NCBI GenBank assembly: GCA_018398815.1
Contig: CM031607.1
Location: 86,906,149-86,970,148, forward strand
Direction of reading: 5' to 3'
From: Conus ventricosus
Taxonomy: Eukaryota > Mollusca > Gastropoda > Neogastropoda > Conidae
DNA: 64,000 nt
The notes under the pieces were generated by a model that was given only the letters and a program-made list of their open reading frames with translations, ran no database searches and was not told the DNA's origin. How positions within the stretch are numbered: the stretch's first letter is position 1; every line of letters starts with the position of its first letter. Below, one piece after another: positions 20,572 through 33,145 of this stretch. The translations under genes and the position numbers were made by a program.

Positions 20572-23500
20572 CTTCGTTCGCCGCCTTCAGTCACTCCATT
20601 TTGAAAAAAGTTTAAAGACCAGGTATTTTCCACTGAGTTGGATCTTTATTAAGATGATGATAAATGTTGTATACACTATGCCTGACTTAAGCCATTGGGA
20701 CTTTCATGAGAAAGTGATCCAAAAGCACATAAACGGATACTGATTATGAGGGCAAAAGGCTATTAGCCTATAGCCATACATTTCTGTGATTCTGTGGCGT
20801 ATGGCCTTTGCTACGCAGGAAGTGACGACACTACAGGGAATCCCCTTCACGGCTGCGGAACCTTCGCCCGTGTTAGTCTCAAGATCTGTTTTGGTAAGGC
20901 AACTGAATGTTTGTATAGGCCTAGTACGAGCGTAAACGATTTTCTCAGATCTGACAATGACGCTGACAGGGCAGGACGTATGATCGCGGTTGGTTCACTG
21001 TTCGATCTCTGTCTCTGTTAGGCCATTTGATTTTGACACAAACGTGCGTCATTTGCTTCAGTTTGTCGATCGTTCCGGCACGTAAGTGAATGCAGTTTTA
21101 TTACATTCTACAAAACGTCCCGTCAGATGCAGCTTCTGCTTCAAGATGCCGGCTACAGTGACGCACATATGTTGTGCATGTAAGATACAGGCGAGCTCGG
21201 AAGCGCTCCTCACTTGAGAAGTGTGTTTACTAACAGTCAGGAAAACCAAGCAGACGAACTGCAGCAGTACGATTAGGGACGGGTATCTCAGCTTGTAGTT
21301 TATTCATGAGTACCATTGTGCTGAGGGGGCAAGTGCTTGGACCTGCAGTTCATAGGAACCGTTTTGAAACAGTACTGTGACGGGCAGAGGACAGGGCCGG
21401 ATGGCGGCGTCTGGCTTCGAGAGTGTCTCTCATCTCTCCTCTACGCCCATCATTGGCAAGAGAATGATGATGATGATGACTGTGACAGAACAGTCATTGT
21501 CAGTTACCTTCTTCCTCTTCTTCTTCTTCCGTAGAGCGACCACAATGAACATTCTGATTCTTTTGTCGCTATATTAGGAAGGGGGCCCACTGGTCAGCGT
21601 TCAGTGTTAAAAAAAACAAAAACAAAACAAAATTCATTAACATGGCCAGTCTTGCTGCCACAGCCAGTCTTGCTGCCACCAAGACACATCATGTAGTTAC
21701 AACAGTATTGACTGACGACTTCCACTACAGTACTGGTACTAGATAAGATAAGATAATGTTGTTTATAGCCCAGCCGACCGCAGAGGGCCACATCAGGGCT
21801 GGTACTGGTACTACTAGTAGTATACAACTAGTACGGCTAGACTCAGTGTGACTGGAGATTTACAGAGTAAGAGTTGGCAAAAATCCTGACGGGCTCAAAC
21901 AAGACCCACAGACCAGTGTCTGGACTGATCCGGTAAGGTGAAGTAGAGATGTGGGGAAAAGAAAAAGAAAAAAAGAAATTCACCAGATTGAAAAATGAAC
22001 ATCACCATCAGAAAAGAGAGAGAGAGATGGGTGCAAAAGGGTATCTGTGTCAGAAATCGGGGAAGAAAGTTACGAATTTTTAAGTGATTGAATTTTGGCT
22101 CCTTTTTTAAGTAGTTGAATACACCTGAGGTCTGTGAGTGCAAAACAAAATCTCCCCAGAATGTGACCCCCAAATCTAAAGTTGTGACAGGTGAGGGTTA
22201 GGTGACATAAGGTGACAAGTTGGGTTTAGAGTTACATTATGGCCGTGCCATCCCCCAACTCGCCATCACAGCACTTCAAACCTTTGGAGCTAATTTTGAG
22301 GTTATGACTGTCATGTAGTTGCTCACTCTTCAGATACTGGCAAAAGTGAAAAAAAATCTACACCCATACACATTAAGGAGGACTAAGGAAGTCCAGTTCT
22401 TTGAATTTCATGTTGCTGAAGTTAGGGGCACTAGGGAACTTGCCTCCTCCTTTTGTGCTCCACACAAAATTAACTTGTAGTTATCTCTTTCGGCTATGCC
22501 ATGCTACCTTCTTTTCTCTTCTTTCTTGGAGAAATCAAGGGCGATGACGTACTGTCGGGCCTTGCACACCATGGATAGCACATTAGCAGACACTTGCGCA
22601 GGTCAGTGAGGAATGGTATCAACGCCAGATTTACATGTACCCTTTGGTAGAGTACATGTGCATGAATGTGCAGGGGTGCTTAAGTATGTATATAAGAACA
22701 CTGAAAAGTAAAGGTAAACTCATTAAGCCAGAATGCATGGGTTACAGCTATTTTTATTTTATTACAAGTCTGCATGCATGAGCATAAGAGTTTGGGTGAT
22801 GCATCTTGAATTACTATAGTTATTAATGATTAGGTCAGACTCTGAGTGCAAATGATTTTTCTGAAACTGATTTGTAGTGATAGTGACACTGACATAATAT
22901 AATGTATCGGATGGATGGAAGCTTTTTGGCGTTTTGGTTAAAAGCTAGTTCATTACTGGTGATGCATTGCATCATGGAACGCTAACTTCATGCATTATGT
23001 ATTGTAACAGAAGTTCCTCATCTTCATACACTTTAAAGCAAACTGTGATTATACAATATCATGTTGTGCAAAGGCTTCTGTCTTTTGTCTTATTCCTTGG
23101 GCCAGCTGCAAATACTGCTGTTAACAAATGTGGCACAGTATGGTTGTGCGAGTGCACCTGCTGTGAAGCCTATGCTAATCCCCTCTGTTTGTTTCACACA
23201 GTCATTTTCCTTTTTTAATGAAGTGAAGAGCTCTACATTTCTGACTCATTGCCTCATCCACATAAATGTCAAGTGTTGAAGAGGATGGATTATGCTACCA
23301 TTAATGTTACAGATCCATGCAAGAACAAGGTGTTAGTCTTACCCTTTTTGTGGAAACAAGAGGGTAATGATACAACCAGTCAGAATTTCAAGGGCAGTGG
23401 ATTGAAGTGAAATAAATATTTTTGCTCTAAAAGTGTCAGAAGTTCCGTCGTGGACCTTTCACTCTCAGATGTTTATGTTGCAAGTTGAAAGCTTTTGAAG

Positions 23501-23861
23501 AGAGTTAAACATACTCTCATGATTTGAGACACAAGCACAAAAAAGAAGAGGCCAAACTATTTTAGCAAGTGAGTGTTATCAGTATTTGTTTTAACTACTC
23601 ACTGTTCGACACTGTTGTGCCTTGTGCTGTAGTGGCAAAAACTGTTCAAGTCTTGTGAGTTTGATGGAGTCATAAATGATCTGTAAACTGCGCACCTCTG
23701 TGTCAAATATCAGTGCCTGATCAGACTTCTGAAAAATAATACATCAAACGTACGGAAATCAAATGTTTCATTTATTCTCAAGTGTTGGTGTCAGTTGTAC
23801 ACTGAGTCATGCGCCTAGGATTGATCTCATGATCTGAATGGGTTGTTTGCACTGATATCAT
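20572..23861. other. Intergenic stretch, no gene found
   Basis: No reading frame here resembles a known protein, and codon texture is non-coding. At about 20597-20625 TTGAAAAAAGTTTAAAGACCAGG resembles, in direct orientation, the LINE coding tail found at about 13335-13357, so a small LINE 3' remnant may lie here. A short dispersed repeat occurs at 21741-21800. Confidence 0.5.
21741..21800 (-). repeat. Short dispersed repeat (LINE/SINE 3' tail type)
   Basis: On the minus strand: CTGATGTGGCCCTCTGCGG, then a GGCTGGGCTATAAACAACA segment and ATTATCTTATCTTATCT. The same 60 bp module with its TTATC tail occurs at 41965-42026 and at the 3' end of the large LINE at about 60180-60235. It is probably a dead, 5'-truncated copy. 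Confidence 0.8.
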
Positions 23862-23866
23862 TGATT
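23778..23866 (-). pseudogene. Possible displaced 3' end of the host exon
   Basis: The minus strand reads in frame with 26697-26960 across the hAT insertion: 29 codons, a TGA stop, then GAATAAATG, a polyadenylation-signal match. The insert plus duplication is 2,835 bp, a multiple of three. A 29-codon open frame has a fair probability of arising by chance, so this is tentative. Confidence 0.35.
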
Positions 23867-26696
23867 CAGGTTCGCGCTAGGATTTTTCAAACCAGTCCCC
23901 CGTCACCTACCCCGACCGTTTTTCAGCGCCTCTGAGCAAAACCAGTCCCTGTGAAAAAATTCCGGTAGCATTGCAAATAACGATGTAAATTTTTGCAAGC
24001 ACAATTCAGAGACTGTCAAACAAAAGACGGTTCACTTACCTACTTTCGACGCACTTTCATTGCGAAGAAACGATCAGTGGCAGAGGCAACATCAAAATCT
24101 CAAACACTCTTAGCGTGGATATTGAGGCGCATCAGCCGTGACACTCTCCCCTCGCCCAGCCGGGAACGCGCCTCTGTTTTGATTCCGTTCTAGACACTGA
24201 AACCTCTCTCCGCGGCCACGCTGGACACGGGGATAACCAAGGCAATTTTTGCCAACAAAGCGAAGTCTGGGTACTGCACAGCCAAGTTTCTGATCACAAT
24301 GCGACAAGACATGGCAAAAGTATCATCACCCCCGTAGCCACTCAGTGTTCGCTTGAACTGATTGAAGTCAGTCTGTGCACGTGGTCCGTTTATCACTGTC
24401 GCATAGTGGCGAGTCAGTACTGTCAGTTCTCGGGTTGCGTAATGATCCAGTGGCCCGGGAATTGGATTGCTTGGTGGGTATCTCTGTCTGTCGAAGATAT
24501 TTGCCAACGCTGACACTGTACTCATCTGATCATCGGGAAAGCGGTCTCTCAGAGATTGGAGGAGCTGTTCAATAAAGTTCTGACGGGCTGCTTTGAAAGT
24601 AGCTTCTCTGTCCACATGTGTCAGTCTGATTGTTTGGAACCACCACTATTCACGTGTCACAGCATGTGAAAACTCCTGTTCCTTCTGGCCTGGTATCATC
24701 AGAAGATGCTGCAGTCTTGCTTTTGCACTTTCCACAGCTGGCTGAATGTCTGACAAGTTCACCTCCTCTTGCTGAAAAGTCAGGTTCAGTCTTTCCATGA
24801 CTAGTATAATGTCTGAAAGCATATACGTCATTGCAACGAATGCAAACATTCTGCATTTTCGACTCAAACCCACAGCTGCAGCGTTCTTTCTCTGGGCTTC
24901 CTCTTCAAGTTCCAGTGTCAGTGCTGGGTACACACTCCTGACAGCTGTGACAGCTTTCCCCAGACTCAGCCAGCGCACACTGATTGGATGCTTCAAGCAT
25001 AGATACTCGGCCGAATCTAGGGCATCACACATCTCTTTCAACGATGGGTTCTGTCGCCCGAAGCCTTGTACTACTTGAGTTGTACAATTTGAAGATCTGC
25101 TGCAAACAAAGTCTGTAGTCCGATACGGATTGCACATTTTCTGTAGCATCCTTTGTCGCCAGCGCTACACGGTGAGCAGCACAGTGAGTGTGTACCAGAG
25201 CAGGTTGACGGGCCTTCAGTCGAACGCCCACACCATTCAGTCGGCCTGTCATAACGGACGCACCATCCGACCCCAATCCGGCCAGCTGACTATCTGTGAT
25301 CAACCATTCTTGAAGCACTTCGACCAACATGTCAAAAGCACATTCTGATGTTCCCTGTCAATGGTGTAGTTGCCTAAGAAAAGTGTCTCAGCAACACCGT
25401 TGTTCTTATGCGAGCATACACGATGAGCTTCTTGTCTAGAGTACAGTTCAAAGTTTCATCTATGATGATGCCACAGAATCACTTTCTCGAGTTTTTCTCT
25501 GATTTCCTGCTTGGTAATATCATCCAAACACTGTTCCATCTGTGACACTGAAGAATGGGGCGTGTAGACCGGCCCTGACTTCAGTGACTGTACTCCATTT
25601 CACCTCCTTAAGTTCAATCAGTGCTCCGAAATACCGGCAGCGATGTTGCGTTTTGACATGCATAACCACAGTTCGTAACTGCGCTTTCACACATTCTTTT
25701 TCATCAGCACGGGCTGCTTCAGAGTGTGGGACCATGGAGGCTTGTTTGTGTCTGTTGCTACTGCTGCCTTATAAGATACACTCTTTGCATGGTCTGCCAG
25801 GGTAGAATACTGGAAATTTCGTGATCCCCTAGTTAAAACATTTTCTGTTTGGTTTTGATGCACACTTTACAGTACATTGTCATTTCATCATTTGCATCAA
25901 CCTCCAGCCATCTGAAATCTTTCAGCCCTGATTCTCTGAATTTATCATGCTTGCATTTCATTTTCTTGCTACTGCTGGTGCTAGGCCAATCTGTGCTGGT
26001 GGAGCTGATTGGAGTACTGTCACCCCCCAAATCTGTGGTCGGTCTGAACTGCCTAAACTTGTGCTTCTTTCCGGCTGCCTGTCTGAATCACTTCTTCGAC
26101 TTCGTGAAAAAAATGAAAAAATCGACTGCTGGTTCTTTTCTGCCATTGTGATCCCACTGATCATTCAATGAATAGGCGCGTGAATAAGTACTGGCTCTGC
26201 TGCATCCGATTTGAAAATTGTAATGACGCAACTTAGCCTAGCATCGCAAGCACGACCCAGACAGACGTCTGGGAGAAGTTGCGAGTAACAGGCAGTAAAG
26301 CGCGACTGTACAGCGCGTCTGTACAGCTTTTATTATGGGACATTCGCTATTCTGCTCTATAGCCTGCAGCGGTTATTGCCGATGGCTAGGCCTATGTGAC
26401 AATCTGCATGTGTGCGAAGAGGCCGGAGGGTGGGGGGAGAGGGGGGAGGGCTGGTTGAAAGATAAGGCAAGTAAAGTGCTGCTAGGAAAGCCTGGGCCAA
26501 TAATTTGTATGAACGATCAACTTTTCTTTTTCTTTTTTAGCCTTTTAATTTATTGATTTTTTTTTTTTGCCCCATAAATCTGTAACCAGTCCCAGCAAAA
26601 TAAAACCAGTCCCTGGGACTGACAGCTAAAAAAATTTCCAGTATTTCCACTTTATAACCATAATTTACTGGTAATTGCCAGTTAACGCGAACCCTG
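23867..26696 (-). mobile_element. hAT DNA transposon, nearly complete (2,830 bp)
   Basis: Terminal inverted repeats CAGGTTCGCG (left) and, on the other strand at the right, CAGGGTTCGCG. A 5 bp direct repeat TGATT flanks both ends (23862-23866 and 26697-26701). Subterminal repeats of AACCAGTCCC type occur several times near each end, as is usual for hAT elements. The interior encodes a hAT-type transposase on the minus strand in broken frames. Most hAT elements duplicate 8 bp; a 5 bp duplication would suit a hAT5-like group, which is an inference. Confidence 0.85.
24110..26164 (-). pseudogene. hAT transposase (ZNF862/KIAA1586-like), frameshifted
   Basis: The N-terminal start MAEKNQQSIFSFFSR lies in the 25958-26164 frame. 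A zinc-finger-like part with FRWLEVDANDEMTMYCKVC follows at 25833-26030. The catalytic core has LAGLGSDGASVMTGRLNGV and THCAAHRVALA (25025-25330), continued by SVRWLSLGKAV and MLSDIILVMERLNL (24646-25149). The C-terminal dimerisation region shows FPDDQ and ALVIPVSSVAAERGFSV (24190-24615). The pieces alternate between frames, with at least five breaks, so no active transposase is made. Family recognition rests on the GSDGA...M and AAERGFS blocks. Confidence 0.85.
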
Positions 26697-26960
26697 TGAT
26701 TGTGTGTTTTTTGGACTTGATGGAGTTTTCAACGGGGTGTGTTCAGCAGAGGTCATCTGTGAGTTGTCAGGAATTGGTGCATGAAGAGTGTCAGGTCTGT
26801 CATCTCTGACTGAAGACTGACTGCGGAAGCAGCAGTTACACTTGCAGCCCCAGTCTGCGCAGTGGGCTGTGGACTTCATTGTGCCATTGAAAACACAGTG
26901 GAATGATCCGGGGCCTTCTTCAAGGGATTCGTTGTGACATACATGTTCCACTCTTTGCAA
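26697..26960 (-). CDS. Probable exon of unidentified host gene, split by hAT
   Basis: On the minus strand a good splice acceptor (CCCATTAG) precedes an open frame beginning LQRVEHVCHNESLEEGPG and containing a cysteine cluster (CHN, HCVF, HCADWGCKCNCC). A Ser/Thr/Pro-rich tail follows (SAEHTPLKTPSSPKNTQS). The hAT element begins immediately after. If the element and one TGATT copy are left out, the frame continues for 29 codons on the far side to a TGA at 23778-23780 with AATAAA just after it. I do not recognise the protein. The Cys/His spacing suggests metal binding. It could be a chance open frame. Confidence 0.4.
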
Positions 26961-29280
26961 CTAATGGGATTGATCACGTTTGAACAAAGTTGCTTTTAGT
27001 CGCCGGGTGTAGTAATCTTTTTCTGACTTGCTCGCCTTCCAGAGAGGAAAAAGAAACAGTAAAATGTTTTCTGGCTCAACCGCTCTCAACCATTTCGAGC
27101 GGTGACCCAAACACACATTTTACTGTTCTCGATAATCCTCACATTTTTCCTTTCAATCCCAAAAAAAAAATAAGATTATCTCAAAAAAACATACTGTGTG
27201 GGATTGCCGTTTTCAAACTATTTACTAAACTTTTCTTTTTTAATTTTGCTTAACCTGTTTTTTTCCGATCATTTTCAATAACATCATTTTCGCGCAAACA
27301 TCTTCAAATGATCCTGTCTTTCATGGAAATAAAACTACGTCTTTAACTGTTTCTCTAAAGTTTTTTAAAACTGATTATATTTTTGACTAAAACCCCCCAC
27401 ACTTATCCAGCGCTTCACAAAGGGCTTTTTTGAAAAAGTTTTTTCCTTTTTAACTTTTCCCTTTTTCTGCGAACAATCTCTATAAAAAATAGTTCTGCGC
27501 CCCTTCAAAAAATTTAAAAACTTTCTAAACACTCACTCAGTTTATTGCTAGGACAACTAAATATATTTCACTCTGTCCAATAACCCTATCATGAATGTTT
27601 TGTTCCTTTTAAGTGTTGGGCAAAAAATCACAATATGATAAAAATTATAGCGATAAACTTTTTGAAAAAGTCGAGGGCAAATATTGTTTTTCCAAAACCA
27701 CCCTGTCCCAAATCAAGAACAAGGGGGGTTTTTATCATAAAGTTAACGCCCCCTTTTTTATAACTAGAATTTTAATCAAAACCATTTTATTGTTTTTATC
27801 AGCCTCGTCAAAATTTGTTCAGTATAAAAAAACCCCATAAGGTCTAAAGGTAAGATTAACCAAACACCTGAAAAGATTGTTTCTATTTAGACTAAATTAA
27901 TTTTGTCACGGGTTTAACGACCTTAATCCCCCCACCGTCAAAAGAACGACGCATAACTTTAAGACGTCAACGCAAGTTTTGCCAGTAATTAGAATTCCTT
28001 TAAAAGGACGCACTAACGCCCACAACCCATCCCTCCCACATCTTTTAAGACAGAAATTTCAATATCTTGGAACGTGTCTCCTATTTCATTTTCGGAATGA
28101 ACGTAATTTTGTAAAACATCTTTCAAAACTGATTCTCTTCTGTAGGATGTACGTTTATTCCCATACGGCTTTTTTTTCAATCTCTTTTTTGACTATTGTC
28201 CTCTGGCTAAACTTCCGTAAAAAAGGGCCTGATTGAAGCTTTTTTTTAAAATTTTTTGTGGGAAAAAATGAAATGGGGGGAGAATTTAAATTTTATGTCC
28301 CCCTTTTAAATAGGGGTTTTAAAGGGCCATTTTCTTCAGGTTTTCAATATTTTTTTATTCATACTGCCACATTATTTTCTTTTACTTGCGCAGTTGTCAG
28401 TTTAGGGAAAATTTTTGTCGCCAAACCCTTTGCTTTAAACACCATCTTTAGTGTACCAAACCCATACAAAAATGCCTTCTCCCGTTTTGTTTAAACCGCA
28501 ACGTCTGCAAGGGCTTTTTTAATCAAAGTTATACACCTACGGCGCTAATGTAACTCCGGTTCTTCTGGCCCCCGCGACATTTTTTTTTTAGTAGCGTATT
28601 TTATTTCCAAAAAATGGCAGTTTTTCACATTTACGACTTTCCTTTTTTTTGTCTTGATCTTTATATTTAAAAGATCCGACCCTCCCCAACTAATTTTAAA
28701 CTGTAAATTAGGAAATTTTAAATTTCATAATCGCAATATGCAGTTTTTCCTGATGGAAGAGCTCTTAAAACAGTTGAGGGCCTTCCATCATGTAAGTTTT
28801 CATCAGTGCTTAGCTCATCCAAATGAACATAGAGTAATGAATGTAATGCAAGATCGAGGGGTTTTTTTCCCTCATAAGTAGTTTTGTTTGGGGGTAACTC
28901 TAAATTAATGAACGCCAGTTGCAAAGCCTAACATTTTAGCTACTCTTTATCAAAATAGTACCCTACTTTTTCTCCTTCAGCTTGAATGTTAACATTGTTT
29001 TTAGATTTGCATTGTTAAGTTTGAGAGTAATGTCAAAGTTACTCTTTGCTTTTTTTAGTGAGCAAAACCTAATAACCATCAGGATGTTAATGGCTAACTT
29101 TGGCCCCTGTTTTGTTAACTTTTAGAATCTTATTATTCTCCTTGGATTCATTTTATATTAAACCAAAACGACTTGTAAATATTTCATGGAGCGCGACCTT
29201 TTTGGTTCCGCAATTGTTATAAATAGCATTTTCTAAAAACGGGGACGTCTTGAGTTGTTATTGTTACAAAACATTTTAAA
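26961..29280. other. Homopolymer-rich stretch, no gene recognised
   Basis: From about 27100 to 28900 the sequence changes texture: many runs of A, C or T of 4-9 bases and no frame that keeps coding character. It may be the 5' part of the Polinton remnant, where integrase, protease or ATPase genes would be expected, but I could not find their motifs on either strand. The texture resembles that of 56.3-59.7 kb, where a LINE ORF is visibly corrupted. Confidence 0.35.
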
Positions 29281-29290
29281 CGAAATAAAA

Positions 29291-30290
29291 ATGAGTGCTT
29301 TTAAAATTTATACTGATGCAAAATATTCGTTGGGCCGCACTACCAATCCTAAAAATATAACAACTGACACCCTCGACATTTCTGTGACCCAGACGACTCT
29401 TTTCATAAAAAGGTGAGTACTCCATTAAGCAGATATCTTAACCCCCCTATTAAAAAGACTACATCCCAAAAGTGTGGTTTAGTCATCCGATGCAGTTTTA
29501 ATCAGAACCAGTTAAACTTTGCTGTGTTTTGTGCATCAACTGGGTGGGAGTGTGTATGCTGATCACTTAAATCATCCTGATCCTTTTGGGAGGTCAGTGT
29601 ACAGATTTCATTTTTATTACACCTCAGACGTATTTTGACTGAATTGCAAGCGCCATTACCAAATGACAAAACGTTTTAAACCATTCAGCAACAAATAGAC
29701 ATGAAGGCTTTTGAAAGGATTTGTAAACGAATTCAATATTAATGTTAAACAGACTTTAACAAAAGTTGGATCTTAATCATGGCTTAGGCACCCCTTATTT
29801 GTTGGGCGTGCACAGAAAGTATAACTATGACTGGAATCCTCCTTACACACTTTCTCTCAGGGACAGGGGTTCACCTCGGGTCCATAGAGCAAGAGCATAA
29901 AACAGCAATGGACAACATTTTTTTTAGACACTTCTAAGGGCTAACTACAGCAGGAATAGTACGAAATAAAACGACTCGTTCGTACTCTTTGGTGTTTGCT
30001 AGGTTCGCAAGCACAAACGAGATCGAGCAAACTGATTCTTCTACTGGCCTTGATGCACAAAGAAATACTTAGCAAATTTAGAGGAAAGCCATTAATTCGC
30101 AGTTGATGTATCTGCAAGTATAAAAAGGTACCAACATGTTTTACAATACGCAAGATCGAAAGTAGGACTTGTCTGTGCAACTGCCTTTTACAGGCTGCCT
30201 TCTGACCTCTGACTCCAAGGTAAGGAACGCAATAATTAACTACAACACTATAATCATTAAGGCAGGCAATGTAACAGATGGTCGGAAATA
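29291..30290 (+). pseudogene. Unassigned Polinton protein remnant (possibly minor capsid)
   Basis: An ATG at 29291 opens MSAFKIYTDAKYSLGRTTNP and runs about 40 codons to a stop. Coding character then continues in alternating frames, with short islands such as ERICKRIQ, YNYDWNPPYTLSLRDRGS and LSVQLPFTG up to about 30235. The alternation every 50-120 bases shows one ancient gene with many indels. Its position upstream of the capsid gene would suit a minor capsid (penton) or packaging protein, but I cannot prove that from motifs. A minus-strand frame at 29941-30180 is the shadow of this gene. Confidence 0.4.
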
Positions 30291-31800
30291 AACGAACATT
30301 AAATTATGGGGCCTGTGATATTGCAACAATAAAATTAACACTATGACCCCCCATGATTATGTCATCCAATCCCCCGTGTCAAAGCCATAATAGACGTGTG
30401 AAGACCGCAAAAAAGTAATGACCATGTATATGAAAAGACAGCACTTGTTTTTGGATTAACTGGCCTTGGTTTACTCGGTTTTTTCTTACTAAATGTACCC
30501 AACTATTAAGTGAACTTATGCCCATTATGTGCTCAAGCCATTATAGGCCAAATTTACTTTGCTTTGCAGTAGTCAAAAGCCAGCTAATTATAACCAATCC
30601 TAATCATTCCTGAACGGTAAAGAGTCTATGCTTTCCGGCTAATTTTTTTAATTTACTCGCAAGATTGATCAAAAGTTGTTTTTTTTTCCATGATTTTATC
30701 TGGTGGAGGCGGATGGGGGGGACAGGCACTGAACGTTGCCACCACGCCTGTAATTGCCATCAACAGCTGTTACTTATTGCAATCCTTAGGCCGTTATAAC
30801 GCTTGCCATAATGTGACTTCCTTGCTCTCTAAACGTGTTTTTATTCTTTCTGTCTTGCGTTGTGTCTTCTTATAAATTTCTTTGGTAAGTTTCTCTTATT
30901 CTGCCTCACTTGAGTTCGTAAGTTTCTCGGTTAGTAGTACTACGTAACGCTTCTAGTCTGCTGATCTTTCTTCTTTAAGTTCATGTTAGTCTTTGTTCTA
31001 TTCTTTCTTTAACCATCATCCTTAATAGTTTGGCCTCGTTAGCTCAGCGGAGTTTTGTTTTTCTCTTTTTTATGCTTATTAGTTCACTAGTTTTGACTAA
31101 ATTGTTTGTTTAATTCACTTTGATGGTTTTAATGTACGATCATGGGCTTTATTTTCTTATAGGCTCCGACTGTATTTCTTGCGTGTGGCAGCGGCGGTTC
31201 ATGTAAGTTTTAATGCTGTGTCTTCTTTTCTGAGAGTTTTGCTCCTACTGTATTTTTTACTTTGTCCACTGTTTGAATTAATATTCAGGTGGCGTGTTTG
31301 TATTTGGTTATCTGTTGGGAGTTCTTGTAGCGTGTTTTAGAGGTTTAGCAACTTTCTTTGGATTTAATTTTGTTTAGGAAAGCCATGGCGGATTTCGCTC
31401 GCTTGCAGGTGAGGCCTTTGATTTAATTGTACTTTAGTTCTTATGCTTACAATCTTTGATGAGTCTCGTTTGATTCCGTAATGCGGAAACACGTTCTCCT
31501 TGTCATTTTTAAAATACTAATGGTTATTTTTAGTTCAAATATCATAGGGTATTTTGTTTCGGGAGTTTTTGTTTTACACTTTGGTTATAATGTTCTGGAC
31601 CTTATCTTCTGTTAATTCACGCCTTTGTTTTTCTTTTTTTTTTTAATGCCATTCTTCTAATGTCATCCCGCATTTGAGGGTCCTTATTGATGCCGCTCAC
31701 AAGGTGAATCACCTGGCATGTCGGCTCCAAGATCAGGAATATCATATCTGCCTTCACCTTCAATGGCCCGCCATGTTTTTATATTAATTAAACTTTTTAT
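30291..31800. other. AT-rich stretch inside the Polinton, no gene recognised
   Basis: No conserved motif seen. A glycine-rich frame starts at 30690 but loses coding character within 60 codons. T-rich tracts dominate. Confidence 0.35.
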
Positions 31801-33120
31801 TTTGTTTTATAATATGTCTGATAGTATTACTGGCTCGATTCTCTAACCCGCATAGTAACACTTGAAAGGACCCTGCCGCGCGGCGAAATAAACGGAATTG
31901 TTCTGTTCCAAATAATCCATCGATATTGAGGCGGATATCCAAATTCTACTGTCAGATTTCCAGACTAGGAGAGATGATGTTGATTGTGCCAGGCTCTGCG
32001 CGATATCTTACTTGCAAAATAGAACTCTGCTCAACAACAGACCCAACAGGACTGTTGTCCAGAATCTAGGTCGGGCAATCGTTAAAAACATTTCTGTAAA
32101 ATTGAGGGGCATGAAGTATTTTCTTAACACATATGGCAGACATATTTTTTATCTATTCTGATTATGGGCTAACCGGATTGAAAGGGCCGATCTTGCGTTT
32201 TCAGAATCGAAATGTAGATGAAGCATAAAACTTAGATTTGACGCCGAAGTCCCTGCAGATGCTATAAGCAAGAAAAGGCTTTAGCTGTAAGTTATGTGAA
32301 TGGTAATCGCTTTTCCATTCCTTAGATTTTGTTTTGTTAAAATCTCATGCGCCCATATACTTTCAAAGAGCATTAACTAAGACAGATTGTCATTTGATAC
32401 CTTTTAATGATCATACGTGTTTATCCGATCAACAGACACCCGAAGCAAAGTACTGCATTTCTGACATCTCGTTTAGAGTTTTGAAGTTGTTAGGCAACCC
32501 TATCTTTAGCAGAGCTGATTTAGCGACTATTTGAGTCAAAATTACACATATATTACGGAAGAGTGCATCTTCTTTCTACCATTTCCCTAAAAGCAGGGCA
32601 GAACTATATGGAATTTTAGTATTAGTGGCCACTGAATCGCTTAAGGTATTTTATTGCTGTGTAGAGATGTAAGAACCATTCATAGACAACTGAAAAGTTT
32701 ATTAATCCTAAAATAACAAAAAGTGCAATGTACATTGAGGGTTTTCTAACAAATCTACGCTGGGGCCTTAAACCATATCATCATTTGACGAAATATCCGA
32801 AAAAACTGTTTGGAGGCGGGACGGCGTTTGTAGAAATCCAACTGTAGACCTTGTGTCGAAAGTTCTTCATCTTCAAACTGTTGACTCGATATTATTTAAC
32901 AACGAAATACGGCGTATGGTTTGACCTAAGGTCGAAGTGGATAATAAGTTACATGGTAGTGCGAGATGAAAGGTACAAACGTAAAATACATTCAAATTGT
33001 AAAGAAAAAATATAAAGAGAGTGATAATACACCTTAATACGCATTTGTTTTTAAATATATTATTTATGATGAGCCGCGGAATATTCGAGAAGCAGTATTT
33101 AAAAGTATTAGTATATAAAT
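31800..33120 (+). pseudogene. Probable major capsid protein remnant (double jelly-roll type)
   Basis: Coding islands appear in sequence order. RTVVQNLGRAIVKNISVKL is at about 32051-32110. The island at 32334-32534 contains LLKSHAPIY once frames are followed, a piece of the loop after the IPLDF-like strand, and ISDISFRVLKLL further on. NKLHGSAR is at 32943-32966 near the C-terminus. By my recognition of the family these match conserved blocks of Polinton/adintovirus major capsid proteins in their normal order and spacing. The N-terminal start is unclear. Stops and frameshifts occur throughout, so no capsid can be made. The call depends on pattern memory, not a search. Confidence 0.5.
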
Positions 33121-33145
33121 TATTGTTTCATTTTAAAAAAAAGCA

